A DNA stretch of 64,000 bases from Agapetus fuscipes (GCA_951799405.1 OX637354.1:186001-250000); one strand, 5' to 3'; numbered from the stretch's first letter, positions 30,469-40,945 are shown. Translations and numbers: made by a program. Notes: generated by a model from the letters alone, not told the origin.

Positions 30469-32940
30469 TTAATTTGTGGTACTGGTGGGGGTAAGTGGGG
30501 GGCGGGGTTTAATTGGAAACAAAGAAAGTAATGGCGAAGTGTTGGGAAAGAGGATATTATTTAAGAGGTTATTTTCAGAATTAATATTTTTTTGGATTTC
30601 TAGATTTTCAAAATTGTTCATAATTTTACCTTTGTAGGGGATGGGATGAAGGAGTTTTAATGTGTGAGTGTGAAAGGAATGGTTTGATTCAATGATGTGG
30701 TTGGCGAACTCAGAGTGACTGTTGCTCGTTAGGCAACGGCGGTGTTCTTGTATTCTAATTTTTAGATTTCTAGCGGTTTGTCCAATATATTTGAGTTCGC
30801 AATCACCACAGGAAATCTCATATATGCCACTTTTCATCATCCAGTCAATTTTATCTTTTGAGTTAAAGAGGATGTTTTTTAAATTATTGTTTGTGTAGAA
30901 CGCGGGTTTAATGTAACTGGGCAGTAATTTAGAAATTTTGATAGATAATGGACCTGTGTAGAGAATTTTTTTCCAATACGTTTTATCTGTGGTATTATTA
31001 TCAAGTGCAGAGTAAAGATACTTTTTAACAAGAATTTGATATTTTTTATTATTTAGCAGTTTATCTATCAATTTGTGTTCATATCCATTATTACAAGCTA
31101 TTTGTTTAATGGTTGACAATTCTTGAGAGTAATCATTATTATTAAGTGGGATTTTTACGAGTCTATTTAGCATACTGTGAAAACTAGCTAATTTATGTGC
31201 GGTGGGGTGGGAGGAATGAAACGGTATTACAGTGTCTGTGTGGGTAGGTTTACGATATATGTTGAAATCTAGTTTATTATTTGTGATTTTAATGGAGATG
31301 TCTAAAAAGTTTAAGTTATTATTAACGTTTTTTTCCAGTGTGAATTTAATATTGTGATGTAGAGTGTTAATGTGGGAAAGGAGAGATTCTAGTTGCCTAT
31401 CAGTACCATTAAAAATACAAAATATATCATCTACGTAACGATACCATTTAAATATTTTTTGTACAAGGGGATGGTTTGAATTTAATAAATCAGTTTCCAG
31501 TTTACTTAAGAACATATCAGCTAATAATGGGGAGATGGGTGAACCCATGGGTAAACCTTCTCTTTGTTCGTAAAATTTATCATTAAATTGGAAATAGTTT
31601 TGTGTTGTACATACATTGAACATTCTCATCATTTCATCAACAATAGCATCACTTAAATCCGATTCGTATAATAAGTCATTAAAAATATTTTTTGCATCTG
31701 GTATAGGTACATTTGTAAATAGATTAACAACATCGAAGGAAACAAGTTTTGAGTTATTGGGTACAAATAGATTTTTTACGGAGTTGATAAGTTCTAAACT
31801 GTTTTTTATTGTGTGAGTCGGGTTATAAATTTTTGAAGAGTTTATTAGAAAATTAAGATGTTTACAAATTTTGTAGTTGGGGGCACTAACGTATGACACT
31901 ACAGGTCTTATCGGGGTATTTTGTTTGTGTAATTTGGGAAGTCCATATAACCTGGGGGCTTGTGGATTCATTAGTGTCAGGGAATTACCACCATTTACGT
32001 TAATGGTGGGGCAGTTTTTAATCACTTGTTTCACTTTTTCTTGGAAATTTGAAGTAGGATTTTTGTGTAACACTACGAAAATGTTGTCCTTTAAAAAATC
32101 TTCCACTTTGTTAATATAATCCAATGTATTTAAGATGACAGTGCTGTTTCCCTTGTCGGATCTTGTGAGTGTGAGTTTCTTCTCTTTCAGGGCTTGGCGA
32201 ATGTTGTGAGCTGTTCTCATTTCCCTATTGGTAGATGTTTTCCCTCCCATTCTTGATTTCTTGATTTCGTCCGCGCACTTGTATTTCACTGCTATAGATT
32301 CTTTTGTTACTGCCGCGTCAATGTCTACTGCCAATTGCATAATAGGTTTTTCACTGTTGTCACATATGTTATATTTAAGTCCGTGGTTGAGTAGCTTGGT
32401 TTCTTCTGTAGTAAATGTATGCTGTGATAGGTTAACTACTCGTTCGTTAAACTGATGTTTTGTAACTGTAGGTGTTATTTTATTAGGTTTTAAATTAGCT
32501 TGTTTTTTCGACAGTAATATGTTAAGTTTTTTGTCTAGTAACGCTTTCTTTTTAAAACCTTCCAAACTGGCAATATGTCTTACTTTATCATCCAGTATTT
32601 CCCACTCAACACGGTGTAGTACATGCACTAACTCGCAATGAAGTACTTTCAGTAGAGATTTGATGTTATCACGGGTCCTGTATAATGATTTAATTTCTTC
32701 ATTAATCCATAATGTTTGGGCACTTTTCAACACTTTTGATGCTGTTTTATTTTTATTGTTAATTTTAACCGATATATAATTAGGAATAATATCATTTTTA
32801 ATACAAGATTTATTGAAGTATAGGTTTAGAGTAGTAATTTTGTATTTAACGTGTAGTTTTTTGTACATTTCTGCCTTTTTTGCCGTACTAGCCAATATTA
32901 TATTATTTAGATTTTGGGCAGTAACTTTGTGAAAGCACAT
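30469..32940 (-). CDS. PLE reverse transcriptase with GIY-YIG endonuclease, unit 2
   Basis: Same 823-codon ORF as unit 1, with an identical protein. It starts 2,627 bp from the unit 1 start. The 155-bp junction to unit 1 holds a hammerhead-like motif. Identity between units implies very recent duplication, concerted homogenisation or an assembly effect. Confidence 0.95.
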   Translation of the reverse strand: MCFHKVTAQNLNNIILASTAKKAEMYKKLHVKYKITTLNLYFNKSCIKNDIIPNYISVKINNKNKTASKVLKSAQTLWINEEIKSLYRTRDNIKSLLKVLHCELVHVLHRVEWEILDDKVRHIASLEGFKKKALLDKKLNILLSKKQANLKPNKITPTVTKHQFNERVVNLSQHTFTTEETKLLNHGLKYNICDNSEKPIMQLAVDIDAAVTKESIAVKYKCADEIKKSRMGGKTSTNREMRTAHNIRQALKEKKLTLTRSDKGNSTVILNTLDYINKVEDFLKDNIFVVLHKNPTSNFQEKVKQVIKNCPTINVNGGNSLTLMNPQAPRLYGLPKLHKQNTPIRPVVSYVSAPNYKICKHLNFLINSSKIYNPTHTIKNSLELINSVKNLFVPNNSKLVSFDVVNLFTNVPIPDAKNIFNDLLYESDLSDAIVDEMMRMFNVCTTQNYFQFNDKFYEQREGLPMGSPISPLLADMFLSKLETDLLNSNHPLVQKIFKWYRYVDDIFCIFNGTDRQLESLLSHINTLHHNIKFTLEKNVNNNLNFLDISIKITNNKLDFNIYRKPTHTDTVIPFHSSHPTAHKLASFHSMLNRLVKIPLNNNDYSQELSTIKQIACNNGYEHKLIDKLLNNKKYQILVKKYLYSALDNNTTDKTYWKKILYTGPLSIKISKLLPSYIKPAFYTNNNLKNILFNSKDKIDWMMKSGIYEISCGDCELKYIGQTARNLKIRIQEHRRCLTSNSHSEFANHIIESNHSFHTHTLKLLHPIPYKGKIMNNFENLEIQKNINSENNLLNNILFPNTSPLLSLFPIKPRPPLTPTSTTN

Positions 32941-33003
32941 TTTAATTAATTAAAATACTTTTTTAACTTTGTTACAATTCACTTGAGTTTTATTTTTTAA
33001 AAA

Positions 33004-33049
33004 ACACAACCAGTTTCGGGAGAAGCAGTACCTCCCATCTTCAGGTGTA
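33004..33049 (-). ncRNA. Hammerhead-like ribozyme motif, junction 3
   Basis: Identical motif between units 3 and 2. Cleavage at adjacent junctions would release 2,627-nt unit RNAs. Confidence 0.65.
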
Positions 33050-33095
33050 AATATCAACTAACATAAAATACAAAATTACCAAATTAAGCAAGGAT

Positions 33096-35567
33096 TTAAT
33101 TTGTGGTACTGGTGGGGGTAAGTGGGGGGCGGGGTTTAATTGGAAACAAAGAAAGTAATGGCGAAGTGTTGGGAAAGAGGATATTATTTAAGAGGTTATT
33201 TTCAGAATTAATATTTTTTTGGATTTCTAGATTTTCAAAATTGTTCATAATTTTACCTTTGTAGGGGATGGGATGAAGGAGTTTTAATGTGTGAGTGTGA
33301 AAGGAATGGTTTGATTCAATGATGTGGTTGGCGAACTCAGAGTGACTGTTGCTCGTTAGGCAACGGCGGTGTTCTTGTATTCTAATTTTTAGATTTCTAG
33401 CGGTTTGTCCAATATATTTGAGTTCGCAATCACCACAGGAAATCTCATATATGCCACTTTTCATCATCCAGTCAATTTTATCTTTTGAGTTAAAGAGGAT
33501 GTTTTTTAAATTATTGTTTGTGTAGAACGCGGGTTTAATGTAACTGGGCAGTAATTTAGAAATTTTGATAGATAATGGACCTGTGTAGAGAATTTTTTTC
33601 CAATACGTTTTATCTGTGGTATTATTATCAAGTGCAGAGTAAAGATACTTTTTAACAAGAATTTGATATTTTTTATTATTTAGCAGTTTATCTATCAATT
33701 TGTGTTCATATCCATTATTACAAGCTATTTGTTTAATGGTTGACAATTCTTGAGAGTAATCATTATTATTAAGTGGGATTTTTACGAGTCTATTTAGCAT
33801 ACTGTGAAAACTAGCTAATTTATGTGCGGTGGGGTGGGAGGAATGAAACGGTATTACAGTGTCTGTGTGGGTAGGTTTACGATATATGTTGAAATCTAGT
33901 TTATTATTTGTGATTTTAATGGAGATGTCTAAAAAGTTTAAGTTATTATTAACGTTTTTTTCCAGTGTGAATTTAATATTGTGATGTAGAGTGTTAATGT
34001 GGGAAAGGAGAGATTCTAGTTGCCTATCAGTACCATTAAAAATACAAAATATATCATCTACGTAACGATACCATTTAAATATTTTTTGTACAAGGGGATG
34101 GTTTGAATTTAATAAATCAGTTTCCAGTTTACTTAAGAACATATCAGCTAATAATGGGGAGATGGGTGAACCCATGGGTAAACCTTCTCTTTGTTCGTAA
34201 AATTTATCATTAAATTGGAAATAGTTTTGTGTTGTACATACATTGAACATTCTCATCATTTCATCAACAATAGCATCACTTAAATCCGATTCGTATAATA
34301 AGTCATTAAAAATATTTTTTGCATCTGGTATAGGTACATTTGTAAATAGATTAACAACATCGAAGGAAACAAGTTTTGAGTTATTGGGTACAAATAGATT
34401 TTTTACGGAGTTGATAAGTTCTAAACTGTTTTTTATTGTGTGAGTCGGGTTATAAATTTTTGAAGAGTTTATTAGAAAATTAAGATGTTTACAAATTTTG
34501 TAGTTGGGGGCACTAACGTATGACACTACAGGTCTTATCGGGGTATTTTGTTTGTGTAATTTGGGAAGTCCATATAACCTGGGGGCTTGTGGATTCATTA
34601 GTGTCAGGGAATTACCACCATTTACGTTAATGGTGGGGCAGTTTTTAATCACTTGTTTCACTTTTTCTTGGAAATTTGAAGTAGGATTTTTGTGTAACAC
34701 TACGAAAATGTTGTCCTTTAAAAAATCTTCCACTTTGTTAATATAATCCAATGTATTTAAGATGACAGTGCTGTTTCCCTTGTCGGATCTTGTGAGTGTG
34801 AGTTTCTTCTCTTTCAGGGCTTGGCGAATGTTGTGAGCTGTTCTCATTTCCCTATTGGTAGATGTTTTCCCTCCCATTCTTGATTTCTTGATTTCGTCCG
34901 CGCACTTGTATTTCACTGCTATAGATTCTTTTGTTACTGCCGCGTCAATGTCTACTGCCAATTGCATAATAGGTTTTTCACTGTTGTCACATATGTTATA
35001 TTTAAGTCCGTGGTTGAGTAGCTTGGTTTCTTCTGTAGTAAATGTATGCTGTGATAGGTTAACTACTCGTTCGTTAAACTGATGTTTTGTAACTGTAGGT
35101 GTTATTTTATTAGGTTTTAAATTAGCTTGTTTTTTCGACAGTAATATGTTAAGTTTTTTGTCTAGTAACGCTTTCTTTTTAAAACCTTCCAAACTGGCAA
35201 TATGTCTTACTTTATCATCCAGTATTTCCCACTCAACACGGTGTAGTACATGCACTAACTCGCAATGAAGTACTTTCAGTAGAGATTTGATGTTATCACG
35301 GGTCCTGTATAATGATTTAATTTCTTCATTAATCCATAATGTTTGGGCACTTTTCAACACTTTTGATGCTGTTTTATTTTTATTGTTAATTTTAACCGAT
35401 ATATAATTAGGAATAATATCATTTTTAATACAAGATTTATTGAAGTATAGGTTTAGAGTAGTAATTTTGTATTTAACGTGTAGTTTTTTGTACATTTCTG
35501 CCTTTTTTGCCGTACTAGCCAATATTATATTATTTAGATTTTGGGCAGTAACTTTGTGAAAGCACAT
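33096..35567 (-). CDS. PLE reverse transcriptase with GIY-YIG endonuclease, unit 3
   Basis: Third intact 823-codon ORF, protein identical to units 1 and 2. In transcription order it is the first full unit, preceded only by the truncated copy. That matches the usual PLE layout of a partial upstream copy feeding into a complete one. Confidence 0.95.
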   Translation of the reverse strand: MCFHKVTAQNLNNIILASTAKKAEMYKKLHVKYKITTLNLYFNKSCIKNDIIPNYISVKINNKNKTASKVLKSAQTLWINEEIKSLYRTRDNIKSLLKVLHCELVHVLHRVEWEILDDKVRHIASLEGFKKKALLDKKLNILLSKKQANLKPNKITPTVTKHQFNERVVNLSQHTFTTEETKLLNHGLKYNICDNSEKPIMQLAVDIDAAVTKESIAVKYKCADEIKKSRMGGKTSTNREMRTAHNIRQALKEKKLTLTRSDKGNSTVILNTLDYINKVEDFLKDNIFVVLHKNPTSNFQEKVKQVIKNCPTINVNGGNSLTLMNPQAPRLYGLPKLHKQNTPIRPVVSYVSAPNYKICKHLNFLINSSKIYNPTHTIKNSLELINSVKNLFVPNNSKLVSFDVVNLFTNVPIPDAKNIFNDLLYESDLSDAIVDEMMRMFNVCTTQNYFQFNDKFYEQREGLPMGSPISPLLADMFLSKLETDLLNSNHPLVQKIFKWYRYVDDIFCIFNGTDRQLESLLSHINTLHHNIKFTLEKNVNNNLNFLDISIKITNNKLDFNIYRKPTHTDTVIPFHSSHPTAHKLASFHSMLNRLVKIPLNNNDYSQELSTIKQIACNNGYEHKLIDKLLNNKKYQILVKKYLYSALDNNTTDKTYWKKILYTGPLSIKISKLLPSYIKPAFYTNNNLKNILFNSKDKIDWMMKSGIYEISCGDCELKYIGQTARNLKIRIQEHRRCLTSNSHSEFANHIIESNHSFHTHTLKLLHPIPYKGKIMNNFENLEIQKNINSENNLLNNILFPNTSPLLSLFPIKPRPPLTPTSTTN

Positions 35568-35630
35568 TTTAATTAATTAAAATACTTTTTTAACTTTGTT
35601 ACAATTCACTTGAGTTTTATTTTTTAAAAA

Positions 35631-35676
35631 ACACAACCAGTTTCGGGAGAAGCAGTACCTCCCATCTTCAGGTGTA
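35631..35676 (-). ncRNA. Hammerhead-like ribozyme motif, junction 4
   Basis: Identical motif upstream of the first full ORF (unit 3), downstream of the truncated copy. It would define the 5' end of the first complete unit RNA. Confidence 0.65.
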
Positions 35677-35722
35677 AATATCAACTAACATAAAATACAA
35701 AATTACCAAATTAAGCAAGGAT

Positions 35723-37116
35723 TTAATTTGTGGTACTGGTGGGGGTAAGTGGGGGGCGGGGTTTAATTGGAAACAAAGAAAGTAATGGCGAAGTGTTGGG
35801 AAAGAGGATATTATTTAAGAGGTTATTTTCAGAATTAATATTTTTTTGGATTTCTAGATTTTCAAAATTGTTCATAATTTTACCTTTGTAGGGGATGGGA
35901 TGAAGGAGTTTTAATGTGTGAGTGTGAAAGGAATGGTTTGATTCAATGATGTGGTTGGCGAACTCAGAGTGACTGTTGCTCGTTAGGCAACGGCGGTGTT
36001 CTTGTATTCTAATTTTTAGATTTCTAGCGGTTTGTCCAATATATTTGAGTTCGCAATCACCACAGGAAATCTCATATATGCCACTTTTCATCATCCAGTC
36101 AATTTTATCTTTTGAGTTAAAGAGGATGTTTTTTAAATTATTGTTTGTGTAGAACGCGGGTTTAATGTAACTGGGCAGTAATTTAGAAATTTTGATAGAT
36201 AATGGACCTGTGTAGAGAATTTTTTTCCAATACGTTTTATCTGTGGTATTATTATCAAGTGCAGAGTAAAGATACTTTTTAACAAGAATTTGATATTTTT
36301 TATTATTTAGCAGTTTATCTATCAATTTGTGTTCATATCCATTATTACAAGCTATTTGTTTAATGGTTGACAATTCTTGAGAGTAATCATTATTATTAAG
36401 TGGGATTTTTACGAGTCTATTTAGCATACTGTGAAAACTAGCTAATTTATGTGCGGTGGGGTGGGAGGAATGAAACGGTATTACAGTGTCTGTGTGGGTA
36501 GGTTTACGATATATGTTGAAATCTAGTTTATTATTTGTGATTTTAATGGAGATGTCTAAAAAGTTTAAGTTATTATTAACGTTTTTTTCCAGTGTGAATT
36601 TAATATTGTGATGTAGAGTGTTAATGTGGGAAAGGAGAGATTCTAGTTGCCTATCAGTACCATTAAAAATACAAAATATATCATCTACGTAACGATACCA
36701 TTTAAATATTTTTTGTACAAGGGGATGGTTTGAATTTAATAAATCAGTTTCCAGTTTACTTAAGAACATATCAGCTAATAATGGGGAGATGGGTGAACCC
36801 ATGGGTAAACCTTCTCTTTGTTCGTAAAATTTATCATTAAATTGGAAATAGTTTTGTGTTGTACATACATTGAACATTCTCATCATTTCATCAACAATAG
36901 CATCACTTAAATCCGATTCGTATAATAAGTCATTAAAAATATTTTTTGCATCTGGTATAGGTACATTTGTAAATAGATTAACAACATCGAAGGAAACAAG
37001 TTTTGAGTTATTGGGTACAAATAGATTTTTTACGGAGTTGATAAGTTCTAAACTGTTTTTTATTGTGTGAGTCGGGTTATAAATTTTTGAAGAGTTTATT
37101 AGAAAATTAAGATGTT
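35723..37116 (-). pseudogene. PLE ORF, 5'-truncated unit 4
   Basis: Contains the ORF from about codon 360 (KHLNFLINSS) to the stop, so it lacks the N-terminal region and RT fingers but keeps palm motifs A, B and C and the GIY-YIG domain. The break at 37116 abuts unrelated sequence. A downstream Met at 36886 could only give a 387-residue fragment lacking motif A. 5' truncation is expected from incomplete reverse transcription. Confidence 0.92.
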
Positions 37117-37365
37117 AGTACGGCGTCTGCTCCTGCCTGCGTGGGTACTCTGGCCGTGTGGACGTGTGCTGAGTGGTTAGGCCTTTGACCTTTTGACTTG
37201 TGAGCCCGGAGGTCGCGACTCGGTGCAAGGTACAAGTGAACCGAACACACAAGCTACGCGCCGGCACAGTACGTCCAAACACTCGGAATCAGACTGATTT
37301 GCAATGCGAGTGATTTGGTAAACGATGGGAAGGAGAATATTGTTAGAACCTATAAGTTATAAGAA
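37117..37365 (+). repeat. Possible tRNA-like SINE fragment
   Basis: TGCTGAGTGGTTAGGCC at about 37168 resembles the 5' part of a Ser/Leu-type tRNA with a box A, and GGAGGTCGCGACTC is a poor box B. Only one copy is seen, so weak. Confidence 0.3.
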
Positions 37366-37815
37366 TCGCCCACTACAACTGAAGTGGTGAGCGTGAGGTC
37401 AGCCTCCGTACCCGTAAAAATAAATAGTTCCCCTACCGCCACAACGATCCCTTTGGGAATAACGCAGGCCAGAAGTTACATAATATGTGTACAGGTCGCG
37501 TCATGTAAAAAGAACCCTAGCAGCAAGCTGCGCAGTAGGCGATTTATCGGTCTATTTGGTAGTTGCGCGACTGTAACCCATGCGCAAACACACCCCCTCC
37601 ACTTTTTCTCAGCGTTCTTTTTACATGACGCGACCTGTACCTTAGTTGCATTTTTTTTAGTTGACATAATTGGAAAAACCTTCGTACTGATAATTACGCG
37701 TGAAAAACAGAAAAAATATGTTTTAGTTATTATTCTTGAATAATTCTACTCGAATATCGAAGGGGTCGCGTGTGGCGTGTGGAACCTTTTTATTTTCACA
37801 ACTTAAAGGGGCTGC
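37366..37815 (+). repeat. S1 SINE pieces, one split by a MITE
   Basis: 37366-37491 is an S1 body and tail (GTAAAAATAAATAGTTCCC). It resumes at 37640 (CTTAGTTGCATTTT) after a 146-bp MITE. 37755-37815 is a minus-strand S1 scrap (CGAAGGGGTCGCGTGTGGCG). Confidence 0.7.
37492..37637. mobile_element. MITE, 146 bp, TA-flanked
   Basis: 24-bp perfect terminal inverted repeats beginning CAGGTCGCGTCATGT, flanked by TA on both sides (37490-37491, 37638-37639; GTAC on both sides if read as 4 bp). Superfamily uncertain. Confidence 0.75.
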
Positions 37816-37901
37816 CTTCCATCAACGTCATAGCTTGAATTTCCCTCTTCCAGATTTGTTTCCAATGATGATTCTGAATCAATAGTTTTTTTTTCATTGG
37901 C

Positions 37902-38060
37902 GCCGCTTTGTGATATCGCTTCCAGGGCGCCCCAAAGATTCTGTGAACAGATCAATGCTGAGACGTCTCTTGAAGTGACTGCTGTTGGCAATGTCTCGAG
38001 CTACATGTGGCAGTCGGTTCCATGCCCTTGGAGATGCCACTGCAAAACCACGCTAATCAA
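37902..38060 (-). pseudogene. LINE ORF2 C-terminal fragment
   Basis: The minus strand reads GFAVASPRAWNRLPHVAR, then SSHFKRRLSIDLFTES. This matches the F.VA.P..WN.LP....F...L...LF terminus of LINE ORF2. Confidence 0.75.
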
Positions 38061-38814
38061 ACACTGTTATGGCTCTACTTTCTGTAGAGCGCAAAATCAG
38101 TTGACTGCTTCATGAATTCCGCGAGGTGCACTTTCAGATCCAAATAATATTTTTCGTATACTGTTCGCGCCAAAGCGACATCTGTTGGTCATTCCTTAAA
38201 TTAATATCTATCCTTGTTCACAACTTTACCACAATACCCAAAAATCTGTATTACCTACCTATATTGCCACTTGTTCTCATACCTTTGACTAGAAAGGTTG
38301 TCGTGTGGAACTGGTCCAAGATTTTTCGTGTAGGAAGATCGTCGTGTCGTACGTGGTAACCTTCGTGTAGGAGGTTATAACCCTATTCCCGAGTGCAAAG
38401 TCGCGTGTGCAACGGGATCGCGGCGTTGAGAGAAGCAGCCGGAAATCGGGGCCAAGACTGCAGTCGAACGAGGCCTGGACCACGGGAGCATCAAGGTTAG
38501 TGGCAATTCCTTCGGTCCTTTCCTTGTTGTCCCAACCAACAGAATCCGGGCTCTCGGGGCAGATATTGCGTCCCAATTGTCGTCGAGGCACCTCGATCAT
38601 TGTCGGATTGAGGAGCTCTCAAAGCATATGTACACCGAATGAAGAAAAACGCGAGAGAATCCGCTTCGCGCGTAAACATATACCAAAGCAGTCGTATATG
38701 GAGGCGACACTTTACTGTATTTGTGTAATGATGGGCTATGTTAATTATTAAGATAATTATTAAAAACCAACAGACACAAGTTTTTAAAACAAACTTATCT
38801 ACCAACAAGGTTAT
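38061..38814. other. Unrecognised, partly GC-rich stretch
   Basis: 38390-38700 is richer in GC than its surroundings and has open plus-strand frames. A donor-like CAAG|GTTAGT lies at about 38495. No recognisable domain or phase-compatible partner exon was found, so it is not called a gene. Confidence 0.3.
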
Positions 38815-38958
38815 ATCGACACCTTAAAGGTAAAACTGAATGAGGGGCATATTAAGATAACATGGGTTTCTCAGATAAATGCAACTTTTCCCCAATTTTC
38901 TACAAAAGAAAACACTAGAAGTGGGAAAATCCTGTAGTTTATAAGTTTTTCATGATCA
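38815..38958 (+). mobile_element. G-family MITE, copy 4, truncated by R245
   Basis: TCGACACCTTAAAGGTAAAA to AAGTTTTTCATGATCAC. The R245 head follows directly. Confidence 0.65.
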
Positions 38959-38961
38959 CTT

Positions 38962-39060
38962 TCCTTGATTTATAGGTTGGTATTAGTCTGACCACCCATA
39001 CTGTAAACAATGGTTCAATTAACCAACGTCACCCCTATTTTAGGAAAGGTCGACAGGGTT
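38962..39060 (+). repeat. R245 head fragment
   Basis: TTCCTTGATTTATAGGTTGG to GGAAAGGTCGACAGGG. Confidence 0.75.
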
Positions 39061-39215
39061 TTTCAAGTAATGTCAAATGATGCTGGACGACATCAAAAGA
39101 ACTGCAGACAGATGATGACTGAACACAGCAGCCGATAGACAAACATGGAGAAGATTGGAGGAGGCCTACGTCCATGCGTGGACTGAGAAAGGCTTAGGAG
39201 GAAGAATAAAAAGAC
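39061..39215 (+). pseudogene. LM LINE C-terminal tail, copy 1
   Basis: The plus strand encodes a WLDDIKRTAG-like peptide, then NTAADRQTWRRLEEAYVHAW and a stop soon after. This is the WVDDI..AG..W...A.DR..WR.L.EA....W terminus of many LINE ORF2 proteins. A second copy lies at 47455-47590. Confidence 0.75.
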
Positions 39216-39309
39216 AAATGATTGTTCAATTGACGTTTTTTTTAAATAATACTATTGTAAATTATATTGTGTCGATGCTCAACAACAGTGTTTTCAATAA
39301 TGTCGCCCA

Positions 39310-39557
39310 AGATCTATATCTAAAACCAAGTTGCAAAGATATGTATCATTTGAGATTCATATTAAATGCATTCCCACAAGCAGACACGCATAATTTCGCG
39401 CTCACACATGCCACATATGGACCTACAATATAAAAAACCCAATCTCAAATGTAGCCCTGCTCTTCCCGACCTTCCCTGAAACAGGGGTGACATTGGCAAA
39501 GTGAACCATTTTTTTACAGTATGGGTGGTAAGCCTCATACCAACCTAAAAGTCAAGA
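39310..39557 (-). repeat. R245 copy, full length
   Basis: From AAAACCAAGTTGCAAAG to CCAACCTAAAAGTCAAG. Confidence 0.85.
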
Positions 39558-39589
39558 TATACACAATAAAATTGTATTTTTTCTCTTAC

Positions 39590-39963
39590 TCGTTTTTTTA
39601 CAAATCTGATGAATCTAGTTTCAATTTTATAAACATGATTTTGCCATATAAGATGGCATTTCCAAATTTTAAAACCATACGTCTCTTTTTGTACCGAGTT
39701 GACCGCTTCCTGACTGATTTATCGTCAAATTATCGACCGATTTTTTTTAGGAATAAATTAGTTGAAAGTTCACATCTGAGCACAGTGACGTATCGGCCCC
39801 CCAGTGCTTGTTTGGCTTATCCACCATTTGATTTAAAGATGGCTTGTCTATGAAATTGTCTTAATAATTACATTCTACACAATTTGATCTAAGAAATAAA
39901 CGTAAAACAGGATAATGTGAGAGTTGTTTTAAATAATTTAAAATCAATTTCCAGTTTTCATAA
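39590..39963 (-). repeat. Repeat H, copy 2
   Basis: GGCTTATCCACCATTTGATT, GGATAATGTGAGAGTTGTT and TCAATTTCCAGTTTTC match repeat H copy 1 in reverse. The outer portion 39590-39800 is less certain. Confidence 0.55.
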
Positions 39964-40198
39964 GACCGGTCCATAGTTCAGTGGTAACATTTCGGACTCT
40001 GAATGGAGGATTGTGGGTTCGAATCCCGGAGAAGCACAAAAAATATACCATTTATATTTTCTAAATTTGCTCTTCGCCGGGTTGAAAAATTCATAAACCT
40101 TTACCAATGACCGGTCACCAAAGGTCCATCTAGCCTTAAAGTAAGTGGGTCTTGCTTGGAAATTGGCGCATTGTAGCGACGACGACCAAGCTCGTAAA
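39963..40198 (+). repeat. S2 half of an S2-S1 composite SINE
   Basis: Head GACCGGTCCATAGTTCAGTGG and GGTTCGAATCCC. It stops at GACCAAGCTCGT before the normal S2 3' end and runs directly into S1 through AAAAA. Confidence 0.88.
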
Positions 40199-40466
40199 AA
40201 GGTCGATAGCTCAATTGGTAGAATGCTTGCATTCCATACCGAGAGCAAGGGTTCGATCTCAAGGTTTTTTTCTGCCTTTACAAGAAATGAGAATCAGCCC
40301 CCCCCAGAAGCTGGGAAACCCCCACTTTAACTGAAAGTGGTTGGTGTGAGGCCGGCCCCCTTACCCGTAAAAATAAATAGGTCCCGAATCGCCACATGCG
40401 ACCCCTTCGGGGATAACGCAGGCAAGACAAGAAGTTACACTATATGTGTTGCTTAGTTGCGTTTTC
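40199..40466 (+). repeat. S1 half of an S2-S1 composite SINE
   Basis: GGTCGATAGCTCAATTGG (box A), GGTTCGATCTCA (box B), then an internal deletion also present in the copy at 46822-47083, and the usual S1 tail. No gap separates it from S2. Confidence 0.88.
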
Positions 40467-40727
40467 GTAAGGCACATTTGTCCAGTACGCACACAAACAT
40501 TGCTTATGTGAAATTACCTCTGATGGGCATAAGACCAACAAGCACTCTGGGGACGGATAGTCCACTTAATGTATGGCATTTTTTGGCAGTTGCGAAATTG
40601 ATTGCGACTACCCAGATCAAGCCACTACCATTTAAAGTGGTGCATAAATTTGTTATGAAACTTATTTATAAGCTGGTGATATAACGCACTGTGAATGCTG
40701 AGGCCGCAGATTCTCAAAACACATAAA
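40467..40727. other. No feature recognised
   Basis: Unique spacer. Confidence 0.35.
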
Positions 40728-40945
40728 TACAAATGTTAAAATAAATACATCACCACCTTGTGCTGATTCACTGATTTGAGAAACCGTAGATAACAATATA
40801 TTTTATTGTGTGTAACTTCTCATGAAAAACTTCAGGATTTTCACAGAGTTTTCTCTCGTAGATAATAATAGGAAAAATGTGCGTTCATCTGGAAAATCAT
40901 GTTTCCTTAATATGTCACTTATTCTGATTAACCTTTAAAAGGTAT
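40728..40945 (-). mobile_element. G-family MITE, copy 5
   Basis: CACCACCTTGTGCTGATTC to TAACCTTTAAAAGGTATCG in reverse orientation to copy 1. Confidence 0.65.

Larger units (their letters stand above)
27644..37116 (-). mobile_element. Penelope-like element tandem array
   Basis: A 9,473-bp head-to-tail array with an exact 2,627-bp period (about 3.6 units). In transcription order (minus strand) it has a 5'-truncated copy starting at 37116, three full ORFs, and a final 43-nt ORF stub ending at 27644. The 155-bp junctions lie at 35568-35722, 32941-33095, 30314-30468 and 27687-27841. Encoded proteins are identical and spot-checked DNA is identical. PLEs are retroelements with a telomerase-related reverse transcriptase and a GIY-YIG endonuclease; partial tandem copies are typical of them. 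The array sits in a host intron, same strand. Confidence 0.95.

Noticed and set aside
27644..37116. LTR retrotransposon interpretation of the array
   Set aside because: No gag, protease, integrase or LTRs. RT motifs and the GIY-YIG domain are those of Penelope-like elements.
40205..40265. True tRNA genes
   Set aside because: All box A/box B pairs sit in S1, S2 or S3 repeats with SINE bodies and degenerate arms. No cloverleaf with an intact acceptor stem was found.
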